A stretch of DNA of 64,000 nt from Ricinus communis (lineage: Eukaryota; Streptophyta; Magnoliopsida; Malpighiales; Euphorbiaceae): assembly GCF_019578655.1 (NCBI RefSeq), contig NC_063256.1, positions 10,664,001-10,728,000 of the forward strand, written 5' to 3'. Below the pieces are notes generated by a model that was not told where the DNA came from, did not search any database, and was given only the letters and a program-made list of their open reading frames with translations. Below are positions 39,225-52,300 of this stretch, in pieces (within the stretch, counting starts at the first letter, position 1; every line of letters starts with the position of its first letter). The translations under genes were made by a program, and so were the position numbers.

Positions 39225-39294
39225 GTTTATATATTTGTTTTTGTGGGTTTCATCAGAAAGTACTAATTTTATTTCTGGATGCAGGGTTCCTTAA
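38808..39294 (+). CDS. LTP: Non-specific lipid transfer protein, type 1 (copy 2)
   Basis: Secreted lipid carrier, paralogue of the gene at 35467. Exons 38808-39172 and 39285-39294 give 124 aa with a hydrophobic signal peptide (about 1-28). The eight cysteines are in place (KCSK, TPCL, ACCSG, ACEC, HKCG, VDCK), with 19 residues between CC and CxC. There is an extra ninth cysteine in that loop (AYCKN). The intron interrupts the codons just before the stop: spliced CKKVP, unspliced CKK then TAA, so retention would hardly change the protein. The start is ATG 38808; the frame upstream opens with TTG. The intron begins with a long CT microsatellite. The 3' UTR start matches copy 1, so the pair is a tandem duplication. 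Confidence 0.9.
39178..39221. repeat. (TC)n microsatellite in the LTP copy 2 intron
   Basis: About 22 TC repeats directly follow the donor site of the only intron. In copy 1 the equivalent intron also starts with a short CT-rich run, so the repeat probably expanded from an ancestral pyrimidine tract after duplication. Confidence 0.8.
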
Positions 39295-39837
39295 GCCTCA
39301 GGTTAAATCGGCATGTGGAGGAACGAGCAATAGTTGAAGGAGGCATTTCTACCGAAAGATATTGTCGTAATATAAAATAAGTTGCACAGTAAAAATGAAG
39401 CAAATGTAATCTTCATACTTGTGTCCAAGAATACAACTTCATACTGGCATTACCTCTTTGTAATTTTCTGTGTTAAGTAAATGGAAAAGGTTAGTTTAAG
39501 CTACATACTGTCAGGTTTTCAAGAAAACTAAGCAATCTTTAATACCCACGTTTGCCTCTCAAATTGGCTCCTAAACTCTGACTTCTCGACCTACAATTTA
39601 GTCTCAGGTTACGCTTAATCACGCAAAACATTACATATTCAGATGTTCAGCCTTAAAGCAGAAAATTAGATGCTGTAATTAACAAATTTTTCTACTTAAG
39701 AACACACGCGCAAAGTCCGACCAAATGTAATAAAACCTATGAAATTGATACTTATCTGGGTTTATATGTTACAAACAGTATAAGTGCTTACAACCACGGC
39801 ATTGTTATGTACACTTCAGATTTCTTGCACTCGACCA
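39295..39837. other. Convergent spacer, LTP copy 2 / CNGC
   Basis: 3' UTRs of the LTP gene (+) and CNGC gene (-) face each other here. No other gene or element was seen. Confidence 0.5.
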
Positions 39838-42807
39838 CTAACGATTGTGAACGGAAAAATCAGGGTCGATTGGCTTCTGAGGCACCAATGCTAATCTTTG
39901 TGGCACTCTTGGGGCGCGTCCGCCATTCTGCCTTAAATTTCTTAATGCATTGGCGGCAAACTGGGATGCATAGATGGTGGCGCCAAGGCTTGGACATGCT
40001 GCAGCCTCCTTTGCCAGAACATCTTGCAATCTGTCTTCTGCTTGGCAAAGGTAATTAGCTTGCTTTCTCCTACAATGACGGCGCCAAGCTGCTTGTATGA
40101 AGCATGCTGCCCATGTCCTCCACTGCACTGAGAAGAACCTGAAAGAAAGATGAATCAATACAGAAGTCAGGATTCTCATTGCAACGATGACCTATAGTTT
40201 TCATCAAAAGACAGTCAATTTCTAAGTAAACTAGTAATGCATAGTTCTAACTCTGGCATTAAGCTTACTGTCCACTTCAGAAATGTCAGTGGTCTTTTGG
40301 AGCGACAAAGATTCTAGAATAAAACTTCAAATTTTCAAGCGGGGCTAGTGTAGAGTTAGTTTCACAAATTATATATAATTTGCATGCAGAAAAATAACCC
40401 TTGGTCTGCCCCTGGAACTCACCTGAATGTATGCTGGATATCCTTGTGGTGAAGACGACGAAACTGGGAGGCGACAGATTTCAAATCTTCAGCCACTAGA
40501 GCAAAGGCTTCAACCTCTGATAAAGCTTGCACAGTTCTACTTGAGATAGGAAGATTGGAGGTTGATTGGGGATCCAATGCCCATGTAAGTAGCGCTTCTC
40601 CACAGAAGTCACCGGCCTTGAGATTAGCAGCATTGAAAAAGCCAGTCCTTCCCCCATTTGTGGTCACACTCAGTAGATCACCACGCATGATAAATAGCAT
40701 CTCATCAACTGGATCCCCCTCGCGAACAATGTAACTTTCCTTTGTGTAAAGGGCTGGCCTGAGACGATCACATATTGCATCCAGTATCTGCTCATCCATT
40801 TTTGCAAACATTGGCACCTGAAAAATGGGGGAACATTGTAGCTAATTGTTGACCAATTTTATAGAATATCATAAACCATAGATATATGAATGTTAAGACT
40901 TAAGAGTCAAAACTCAAGAAGGCTGAGAGGACACTCACTCTCATAATTAGATCGAAACAAAGATGGCGATTTATATCCCTTCTGAGATCTTTAGGAAGTG
41001 TGTGGATCAGAGTCCGCTCCTCCACACCTCTAGTTTGTTGCCATTTATACTGCTGATAACTCCTTATTCGCTCCCTCAAGTGCTCAGGAAGCATACGGTG
41101 GGCCATCCACTGATCTGCATCACGCCTTTTCACTCTCATTTCCTCCACTCTGACAGTCGTCGATTGCAGGAATTTCTGTACAAGAAGAAAACAGCAGTCA
41201 TCATCAATTAAGGGCCTTCAAGAAGATACTGAGTAAAATTTAAAAGCGTCAAATATGGATCAAGGAAAAACCTGCATATTGCCAATGAGTAATGAAAATA
41301 AAACCAATCCAGCAATGCATACGAAAACAGCAAACAGAATCTCCCCAACAAAAGTGCTTGTCTTCAGGTTCTGGCCCACAGCACTTAGATTACGCAGACC
41401 CCACCAAAAGCAGTAACAAAATTTCTTCGGAAAATCCCATGACTCCACAATTTCAGATTCTAGAGCATCAAAGAATATTCCGAAGTTAAAGACAGTCGAG
41501 CTATTAATTTCGTCAGGCTGGATAAAAGGGCATGATGCTTTCAGAAAGTTGCTCAACTCAGGATTATCTTTTCTGTCATCTCCACAGTATAAATCTACAG
41601 ACTTATTACACCCAGGGGCCTTGCACACATTACGCCAACATGTATCTTCACGTTCTATCGACAGTAAGTACCAAATGGCTCCAAGTGTCTGGCATATGTC
41701 ACGATTAATTTATTTTATGATTATTTTTTCTCTTTATAATGAAAGAAACATTAAAGAGACCGAATGATAGTAAGTATCAAATCAAACTCACATGACTGGC
41801 TAGCATATAAAGGCATAGATTATAAACAGCTCCAGCCCATGCAGTTTCAGTAAGTATACCAGAACTTCTGGTCACTTCCCTGAACAGCGGCAATATTCTC
41901 CATACTCTTGGCACATACTGTGAAAATATTACAACCTTCAGCAGGTCTTTTGCAATCAAAGAAACCGGACCGCGCACGCTTGGAATGATGAATAGAACTG
42001 TTACCTGACGAATTTTATACATATATAAAAAAGAAGAACAAGAAAAACTTCAATTGGTGAAGCCAATATGAGTTTAATAAACAACAATTGGAAGGATAGA
42101 TAAAAGGAAATATACCTGAGGAAGTGGCAGAATTGAGAGAACATCAACGATAAAGTTGGATGTCAAATACTTTTTAGCTATAATGACAGGATCATCAACA
42201 AGCTCACCCCTTCCAAATACACGAGAAGAAGGGGCGATAAACCCAGTACGGAACTGAAAAATTATATGAAGTACGTAAAAGGCATCGATAAATGTTCGAA
42301 GAACACAAGCAATTGCTTCCAAATTCTTGTCCAAATCAAGGCATTTCTTTTCACCGTCAATCACCGGAATGTAAAAGAACAGGGGGTCTAAAGACACTGC
42401 AATGAAACAAGCAATAACAAATATTTTGTTCCATTTTTGAAGAAACGGACCCTGTGGATCAAGAATTCTCTTTTTAGTCCGGGATGCTGCTTTTGGTTGC
42501 TGATTCTTCCTTGATGGTTTTCTGACGCTTTTAATTCTTTCATAACCTATCTCCCAGGATCGGTGAATACTATCGCGAACAGCGCTTATAGACGGCTTTA
42601 CTTTTCTTGCATAAAATCCATCATCACTGGAATATACGGATAACCTCTCTGAATTAAAGGATTTCTCTGAACTCCAATCTTGAAACCTGAATAAATGATG
42701 ATACAAGTTATGAAGGTCAAAGCGAGTCAAAACCAAGTTAAAACAACCAAAACAGAGTATTATATCAGGAAACACCATACAAACCTCACAAATTTATTTC
42801 CCTTCAT
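39838..42807 (-). CDS. CNGC1: Cyclic nucleotide-gated ion channel, group I (CNGC1-like)
   Basis: Plasma-membrane cation channel subunit acting in calcium and potassium transport and signalling, gated by cyclic nucleotides and calmodulin. Seven exons on the minus strand: 42807-42785, 42686-42116, 42004-41792, 41688-41272, 41175-40939, 40817-40423, 40138-39838. They total 2157 nt, 718 aa, the usual plant length. The N-terminus MKGNKFVRFQDW is typical of group I. Six transmembrane segments start near residue 100. The pore has the plant filter GQNL (VGQNLKT). The C-linker is in exon 5. The cyclic-nucleotide-binding domain is in exon 6 (YIVREGDPVDEMLF, and phosphate-binding region GEALLTWALDP). 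An IQ-type calmodulin site near 631-645 reads FIQAAWRRHCRRK. A further intron acceptor at 42829 indicates a 5'-UTR intron. Confidence 0.93.
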
Positions 42808-44135
42808 ATTCCAGAGTTTCAAGTAAACCTGCAAAACAACAAGTAATACCGAAATCAATTAAAGTTTCAACATTTGACCAAACTTACCAAAGAAAAGCAG
42901 GGCATGCATACTTTTATTCAGTCTCTGAAATCCTGACACCAGATTCCAAGAAAAGAAAAAACGCAATACTATCATCGAGTTTGTACAGTGAACGACGGCC
43001 TAGAAGTAACGGTTGTTGTTTGTTCGAGACACTCACTGTTTTTGTTTCATTTGCAGCGGATGACGAAGAAGAATAAGAGCATAAGAGAGAGCGAATAGCT
43101 TAATAATTTGAAGAAGAAATTTCGTCAAAATAGGCTTTCTATGAAGAAAGTTCGTGGAGACTGAACAATGGGGAAATAGCAGTTATTTACTTGGTCTGCG
43201 TTTCCAAAGAGGGACACACTAATGAGAGGAAAAAGAAAAGAAAATTGTAAACAATGAATATGCCAAATGCATATTTAAATATGTGAAATTTTATTATTTA
43301 TTCACTTTAATACCTAATATTTTTTTTTAATTTAATAAACACTTAAATTTTATTTTTTAATTTCTTAAATATTTTTATTTTTAATTTATATACAGTATAT
43401 ATGAACGGTGTGAAATAGATCCATATATAAAAAAAAGTATTTGATATCACACAAAAACAAGTTAAAGTGTATATTGGGCTATACCTAAATTAAGATATTA
43501 ACATGATCAAGTGACAAAGATTTAAGTGTTTAAATATGTATTTACTTAACTGATAGGATAACAATATATCTATATCTAAGTGTTTGAATTTTGATCATTT
43601 GATGAATTTAACACTTTAATTTTGGATATAATATTTAAAAGTTTTTAATAAGTGATTTTATTTGATAGGTCCATATAAATTATGCATAAAATTCAAAAGT
43701 TAATATATTTATTAGGTTATAATGATTAAGATGTTATAATAATTAAATTTAAATATTTATTAAATTAAATCAAAAATTAAAATCGTTAAATTGACTAATT
43801 ATATAAAATTTAATTAAATTTGTAAATCTTTTGATAATTGTATCTGTATAACCTATTATTAAAAATACAGTAAACATAAAAATTTAATAGCATTACTATA
43901 TCTATATATCCAAGTTATTGATACATATGAGAAATTTCCTTAGACCTCAATTCATGTAATCATAGAAACACTAATTATGTATTACACTAATCATTTCTTT
44001 TAATTGAAATATAATAAAGAAGTCGTCCTCAAAAGAAAAATGAAGAATACTAGTAAATTTCAATAAGTTTTTAATAATTCAAGTATAATTAAAATAAAAA
44101 TAATCTAATAAAAATATTTAATTATAAGAATCAAA

Positions 44136-44171
<36 letters not shown>

Positions 44172-44917
44172 TTCTAAGATTTAAATTTTTTTGATAATTG
44201 TGCGCACGTAGAAATTTTATTTTTATCTATATTATTTTTGATACATATGATTCAAATTTACGTGTAATTTTATAGTTTTTCTATTAATTTATTGATTAAT
44301 AAGTTACATTCCTAATTAAACATTGACTCTAATCCTAAAAAATATCATATGTATTATATTTTATTGTTATGTTAATTAATAAATAGTTTTCTAATAAGAT
44401 AATAACACTAATCCTATTCTAAAAAACAGCATATTAATTATATTTTAATATTATATTAATTAATAAATTAATTTTTTAATTAAATAATAATTATAATTCT
44501 AAAAAATAATATTTTAATTATATTTTTAATATTATTTTTAATAATAAACTGATTTTAATTATATAATAAATTTTTAATCCTAAAACTAGTAATATCAATT
44601 ATATTATTAAGTAATATAATACTAAAATTAATTAATCAATAATTTTTAAAATAATTTTTATATTATTACACCAATAAAATTTTAAAAATCAAAAATATTT
44701 AAAAATAATTAGTTTATTTTTATTTTTTAAAATATAAATTTTATTAAATTAATTTTATAATTAAAATAATAATAACAGTCGTATAACGCACATACTAAAT
44801 CTAAAAAATTTCCGCATCATCAAATAATATATGATTTTTCTCTTTACCACTGGATGTAAAGAAAAGGTTTAAAGATAATATTGAAATGACAATGTTTGGC
44901 TCTTTTTTTTTAAGAAA
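42808..44917. other. CNGC 5' leader, then AT-rich intergenic DNA
   Basis: About 42808-43190 is the CNGC 5' leader, with an intron acceptor at 42828/42829. The rest is AT-rich without a gene. Part of 43262-43830 resembles the foldback repeat at 62496-62832 (phrases such as ATTTAAATATGT and ATTTTGATCATTT). A TA microsatellite lies at about 44141-44167. Confidence 0.5.
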
Positions 44918-45755
44918 AGGGAAAGGTACATTTTCCCCCCTAAAGTTAGTCACCAGACACAAATATGCCTCTTAACTAATTTGTTATATTGGTCTATCTT
45001 TTAGACGGCGTGTTAACATTGTTATGAACGCTGACATGGATAAAAAGGGACCTGTTGCTCATAATTAACATGCTTCATTTTTATTTGATGGACCGGTCTG
45101 ATAGCTTTGCTTTTATTGATACTACTAATCCTTTTTTCAAGTCAAGCAGTGATCATAAGCAGCTCTTGAAACACTCGAAGAAAGCTCAAAAGGCCATGGA
45201 AGTGTAAGAATCGTGGCAAATATACCATTCAAAACTAGCAACAGAGTACTTATTCACATAGCTTCACCAATAGAAACAACCACCTCCTCTAGTAGAGACG
45301 ACGGGAGTTTCCTTTGCCATGTATGTCTCAAAGCTTCATAATATATTAAAAAAATTCAATTCTTATTTCATTCGCCAATAGAGATGGCCACCTCCTTTAC
45401 CTTGGCGATTGGAGAGACTTGAGCTCTGGTGTCCTCGTCATCAGTGTGGGGAGCTTCACTGTTTTTTCTGCTTTTAAAACGATACAAATTTATTTTTTTT
45501 GTCAAATAACTTTTTTATATATACACTAATGAGAAAGGCGAGACCATTTTTTGTCATATCAACAGTAAAAAAAGGCAGGACCACTTTTTTTTTATTCCAC
45601 ATAAGCATTTGACTAACAAATAAACTTCTGTTAAATTGACAGTTAAGAGAAGGGCTTAAATGGTTGTTTAGGGCAAATTTTATGCTTAAATGTTCCGAAA
45701 TATAGTTAATGTGCAGGGCACACCAAACGGTAAGGCAAAATAGTACCTTCTCCCC
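44918..45755. mobile_element. Degenerate Mutator-like element
   Basis: An 838-bp segment flanked by an identical 9-bp repeat, TTTAAGAAA (44909-44917 and 45756-45764). The left end starts AGGGAAAGGTACATTTT. The right end in reverse starts GGGGAGAAGGTACTATTTT, so the termini are imperfect inverted repeats. Inside there is an imperfect direct repeat around 'caatagaaacaaccacctcc' (45269-45288) and its counterpart near 45385. No open transposase frame is present. The 9-bp duplication indicates the Mutator superfamily. Confidence 0.7.
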
Positions 45756-45764
45756 TTTAAGAAA

Positions 45765-48700
45765 TTGAATCGTGGGCCCATTACGTCATTGTTGTTATGT
45801 AATTTCCTTTTCCTGAAAAGAAGAAAAAAGCAAAATTTCGTTTACTTTTCTCGTGCGTGGACCTTTCAATCGATATTTTAATTATGCTTAGTTTATTGTT
45901 TTCCCTATCCAGTGGGTTTGGTCACGTAGTGAGGTCAGATGAATGCCTTTAGTCCTTTACTATAAAATTGTGGGGCCATTACTACAGATCCTTTTCCTCC
46001 CGTTTCTAATGGTTTTAATTTTACAATTTATAAATTTAGGACTCCTTAGACTTTTGTTTTCATTCATGAGCCACCTTTGAAATGTCTCTTCTACCTAAAA
46101 TAATCCCTATTTTATATTTATTTATTTGATAGATTATATTAATACACTTATATCATTTATATATATATATATACAATTATTTTATAATTTAATAGTTGAT
46201 GACTGATATATTTTAATTAATTAGTTTTAAAAAAATATTTATTTTGTTTGCCTTTATGTCCTCCTTTTGAACACAATTGATTTTCTTTTTCTAGAGAAAC
46301 ATAATTGACACTTTTCAAAAATGAGGTTTGGAGACAGACATGGATTGAATTGAAAGTGGATATTCTCAACAACTTATCAGAAAGATCATAAATCACAGGC
46401 GATCAATTACATAATAATAAATTAATCATAAAATATCTTATTGGTTACAGTGGCATGTTTGAGAGTCCACAACCTGGAAATTATGTTGGAGCTGGAACAC
46501 CATCAATCGCATACTACTGTGAAGAGAAATAATAATTATGGTTTGCTACTTTTATTTATTTGTTTATTTATTTACTTTATTCCAAAACCTAATATTTAAG
46601 AATAATAATATTATTATAAAAAAAAAATTTAAATATATCGTGGAAACTGCGTGCCAACTATAAAAGTTTATATTTTATATATATATATAAAAAATTAACG
46701 ACGTATGATTTACGATAAGAATTTAAATAAGTTAGTAAAATATATTTTAAAATTTTAAAATTTTATTTTATTAGACTTTTAATTTTTATTTAATTTTTAT
46801 TTTTAATTGTATAAAAAATTTAATATTTTTAATTAAGACTAATATACAAATCTAATGAAATTAAAAATATAAATTATATATAAATTTTTTAATAAAATAA
46901 AAAAATAAAAAATAGAAGCTCAATAAAATAAATTAATATTTCAAAAAGAAATTAAAATAAAACCCTCCAATCAATATTTCAAGAGCTTATTAAAATAAAA
47001 CAGGAGGGTGTTGTCATTTAAGTTTCTAGAATGGGTTGTTGGCAAAGGCATTCAGTTGACGTTGACGTGGACTTCACTGTCAAAACCCAATCTCAGGATT
47101 TTCATTTATTATCTAATACTACTTAATAAACTCATTCTCTTTCTTTTCTTTTCTTTTTTCCTTTAATTTATTGAATTTCTCTATGGAAACTACTTTTCAA
47201 AAATATTAAAACGTGAGAGTTAACTGTGGCTGATAATATTTATGTTAATTAGGGTACATTTGACAATCTGTTGATTAAAAAGAAAAATATATCACAATTT
47301 AGAATAGACTAAAAATAGAAAAAGACAAATCCTTTTTAAAAACATATAGTTACTATTTCAATATAAAAATAAAATATTATGTAAAAAATTTACATCAAAA
47401 TACCATAATTAAAGATTTTTTCAACCACATTCGGTTCATCTAAAGTTATTAGAGATATTTGTCCGGAGTTGATATATTGATAAAATATATATTTAATTAT
47501 TTTACTATTATTTTTTTTATTTTCGTAAATTTATAAAATTTCATTAGATTATTTTTCCTGTTTCGAAATGAGAAGTCATTTTTTCTTAAGATTAAATAGT
47601 TTTTCTTTTTGACTAAGGAAATATTTTAAGTTGATCAATTTTTCTGAATGTACCAAACACTAAAAATACAGAAACTATTTTGCTTGAAACAAAATTAAAG
47701 TTGCCAAAAGAGAAATTGCCCGATTTAAATGGAAAAGGTCCAAAATTTGGGAACCGGTCCAAAGACAGGATCAATAACTACAAAATTCCACGTTTCACAT
47801 TAATCCGGTACAAGTCTAATGATTTAAGGTGGCCCGATCAAGAATCATAAAGTCTCCTTTGGAATTACATATTTTTTAATTAACAAGAAAAAAAAAAACC
47901 AAAATTATCAGTTCAGTTTAATCTCCAACCGTTGATCCTCTAACCATAGTGAATTGAAAACCTAACTGAAACCGAAAACAAATGTTAAAATAGTATAAAT
48001 AAGCCTCTGAATTGTTTTTTATTACTGTAATTAAATTCATAAAGTTTATGTTTTAAATTTTGTAAAACAAAGCAATTGTATTCTTGAAATTAGATTTTTT
48101 TAAGTAATGATGATGAATTTTTATCAAAATAAAGGAGAAATTATTATTTTATAATATTTATCTACTAAAAACAGAGCTAATGTTTTCTTATATATATATA
48201 AAATAACATGAGCATGGAAAAGTTAAAACATCATTTTAGTGTCTAGAACTAACTAAATTTGATCCTATTACACGGTGAAATAGATGAAAAATTGTTTGGA
48301 ATTGTTGTTTGGTGTTGAAAAAATAAATTTAAAAATATTTTAATTTTACGTATATTAATGTTTTAATTTTTTATAAATCACTTCCTTCACATCTATTTTT
48401 GCAAAAAGCATCAATTTACCTGCAGTTTATATAAATAATTTTCAAAACTATAAAAATAACATAAAATAAAAGTTGAGGTTTTCCAATTTTAATGTCAAAC
48501 AACTTCAGAATTAGCCTCAATAATATAATTGTTATACTTTTTACAATTTAAGAATGTAAATTAAAATAAAAGGTAAATTACGTTTCAGCCGAAAATTGTG
48601 AAAATTCATTAGCTTGTATATATTATTTGCAAAAGAAAACGGAGAGATTTTGTCTAATCCCTGCAAGATAGATACAATAAAGACAAAAGAATCATTACAT

Positions 48701-49353
48701 ATGAGAAAATAAAATTTATATATTTTCTATGAAATAAAAATTTATTCAAAAATTTATTATAATTAAATGTAAAATTAATTATAGTTAATTTATAAATAAA
48801 TTGTACATTAAATCAATATATATATATATATAATATTAAAATATTTACTATTTTAGATTTATTTTTTCTCATATCTTCTATCTCAAATAAAACAAATTCT
48901 TTATTTCAAAAAAATAAATTGAATTCTTAAGAATTTTATCAAATATAGTATAAGAGTATAAATATTATGCTACTTATTCTTAAACATTTAAAAATCTTAA
49001 TTTTTTTATTTTTCTGTTTTATAAATTTAGACTAAGAATACTTCCATTCAGTGATTAGGTTTAGTTAAAAAAATAGGAATGTAAGTCGAGCCGAACATCC
49101 AATGAGTGAAATAATCAGCAATGAGTTGCCATAGATAGAAGCACATATAAACTTGCACATTTTACATTTTCTTTTAATTATAATTATTATTGGGGGGGCT
49201 AAAACTTGAAAATTACAATCAACAAGTGGACGACACAAAATGTTCAATTCTATAATCATCAAAGTTCCTAGAAAATGTTTTAAGTTTATTCATCTAACTC
49301 ATCCTATCCTAACAATTAGGAACAGAAGAAAAAGGATGGGCCGTCACCTCAAC
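45765..49353. other. AT-rich intergenic DNA
   Basis: No gene is supported. The sequence is AT-rich with TA microsatellites near 46158-46172 and 48818-48832 and many short A/T tracts. Complex patches near 46980-47060 and 47700-47960 contain no reading frame with protein-like features. Confidence 0.55.
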
Positions 49354-52300
49354 CTAGGATTTCTCTTCATCTGACTGGGAGCATGGCGGTCCAGGGACAG
49401 AATCAACAAAAAATTCCTCCACTGTTACAAGGATAAACCTATCACTGTTAGTGGTGCACCCCTTTCTTTTGAGATTGAAAAATGCAAAAGCACTACAAAC
49501 CAGAAATATGCAGCGCTTAATTTACTACTCTCTTTACTTATTTCAGCCGGTGAGAGGGGCAATTGTTTTATGAAAAATAAAGAAAAACATAATAATAATA
49601 ATAACAACAACAATAATAATATGTAAAATTTTTGTATAATTACATAACATTACTAATAATATTGTGAACCATTTTGTTTTTGACGCCTAGCTTTGCCCCC
49701 TTCTATTTCAGTGATGTACCGATTGGCACAAGGACACAAATGCTCCCAAAAGTTAGCTCTCTTTTCACTACAAGTTTTTAACAACATCTCTATTTGTCTT
49801 ATTCTAAGCTACGCAGTCAATATTTCATATATTTTGTTATTTAAAGTTCAGTCTATTTTTTTTATTCTTTTCCTATGGTTATATCATACTACCATATGAT
49901 AACTTTCAAATGTCAAATGTGCAATATCTTTAATAATTTAAATATTGTTTAAAAGAGATTAATTCTGAAATGAGCCATGTAAGAAGATATTCTATTACAA
50001 TATAGAAAATAAATATTAAAAAATTATAAGAATATTTTTATCATCTACCAGACTATTTTGGTAATTGAAATTGAAAAAAGCAAATGTCTGTTCCTGCAAA
50101 TTTCCTGACTTATAAGGTTATTTTGTTAAGTGAAATAGAAAACAAATATTTTTATATGAATCTGGTGAATTATAAAATTTTTAGAAACTAAAATAGAAAT
50201 CAGGACAAAAATAAATTTTTAAACGTAAGAAGATTGAAATCTAAACAAAATTACATTTTAGATCTTAACTAATGAAATTTGATTGACCAACAAATAAGAC
50301 TAGCAGAGGTTTCATTAAAAAATTTCAAGAGTGAAAGTATTAATTTTAGGAGTTGATTGTGAAGAGAACCTAACTTCTAGAATTAATTTTCTGTGTTTGC
50401 TCGTCATAAACCCTCATTGAGCAAGAGCAAAGAAGTGAACAGAAATGACAGCTAATATACAAGTCAGGATACCATAGATATAATTCACGTTACCTATGTC
50501 CTCGTGCTCTGGAGAATCAAGCAAAATTTCTGAATCAGATGGCAGAAATGGAGAACCAGGATAGTTTCCTAGAGCTCCTAAATCTGCAAAACGTGAACAA
50601 CTGCAAGATTACACATTTAATCAAAACCTCTAGAAAAAGATTATAGAAAAAACATAATTGTTTAGACTTGTTGCTAATCTTCCGAAACATTCAGTGGTAA
50701 AGTCCTTTCCTTAGCAACTAACCAAGTCCTGTAAATCATCGGTAAATTTGCTCCAAAGATAGCATAGTTGTCAAATTACTGTATTTATAAGACATTTTAC
50801 GAACTGGCATATTAAATTAAGCATCCGGGTTAAGAGATGGTAGACTCCAACTAATTATATGAGAATACTCTGAATAACTAGCACTGCAAAGCAATGCAGT
50901 TCACATCTTTATATGAGAATGAGAAGATCTTATCAAAACATAGCTATACAAGTGTCAATCGGGCATAGAACTGAATTTACACAAATTTATTTGCAACTTA
51001 CCTCCCAAGTTTGATAAATCTGCTGTTAGGTCAGACAGGCTGAAATTCCATTGAATCTGATCTAAAGATCTGGAGGTGCCAGCACCACCATCTGGTCCAA
51101 GCTGTAATCCTACCGAGCTTGCCACATCAGATGTAAATGCTGTATCAAGTGCTGATGTGTCAACTCCGATTCCTAACATGTCTGATGCAGTAAAGGGAAA
51201 ATGACCACTGGACGCCACTGAAGTAGGACTCACGGGCATCTCAGACATAGATGACATGCCACTGCTTGGTGGAACTACAGGAGCAATATCAGCTGTTTTA
51301 TTCTCCATCACCATACTACAAGGATGCATTCAGCAGCCATTAGTTGTAACTCTAGGAAGCAGAAATTAAAACAAAAGGAAATAGATAAAAGTATACACAA
51401 TTCATTGATGTTACAGCAATTTAACCACAAGCAAGCCAAAGTTATTGGATCATATCATGCACATACTGATAGAGCATTAAAGTTTCCAGGATACACATTC
51501 TATACAAAAAGAATAATTAGAACTTCTTTCATGCAATTACATCAGGCAGACATTGAAATACAGATCAACTAACCCCAATCCCAGTCCCATTAGCATCAAA
51601 TACAAGAATCATGTTCCTTCCTTCGACTCGTTTACGAGCTATGATTGTAGAGAGGCCCAATGCACAAACAAACAGCAAAGAAGCAACTAAACTGATCATT
51701 AGCTAAAAGTAAAGGTTCATTAAAGGCTAATTAAGGTTTAGGAAAACATTAACATGAGCTGAGACAAACTAGATCACTTATGAGCCAAAAGCACCTCATT
51801 GAGTTGAAAGCATTCACATGTGAGTAATGTGCAATTAAATAGTCAAAAAATTTTTTTTTTTTTTTTTTTGAGGGTTGGAGACCAGGAAAGTTCCTCAATT
51901 TTGTTGAACATAATTCAAGAAGAATGAAGGAGAGGTGCAAAAAATTTCTCACTTGTTCCCAGAATTCATACGAATAGGATGAAAATTTTCTGGTGCAGGG
52001 ACTCCGTTAACTACATGGCAGCTTGATATTCCACAGTTCATGGAGTCAAGATGGGGCTGACCTGGAGCTGGCATTGGAGGTTGTTGTAAGACAGGATATC
52101 CCATAGGCAAATTGTTGACTGCACTGCAAATAAGTGATGTTGAATAAGAGTATCAATGTTTCAAAGAACATGCAGCATTACTAGAAAGCAGACAACTCAG
52201 TCACAAAACCTTCAGGAATAACTTCACTTAGAACAAAATGAAGAACTAACAGCATTACCAATATCTTGGATAGTTGTGATCGAAAATAATGGAAACATGG

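Noticed and set aside
39807..40058. Plus-strand frame over the last CNGC exon
   Set aside because: It is the antisense shadow of the CNGC IQ/C-terminal exon.
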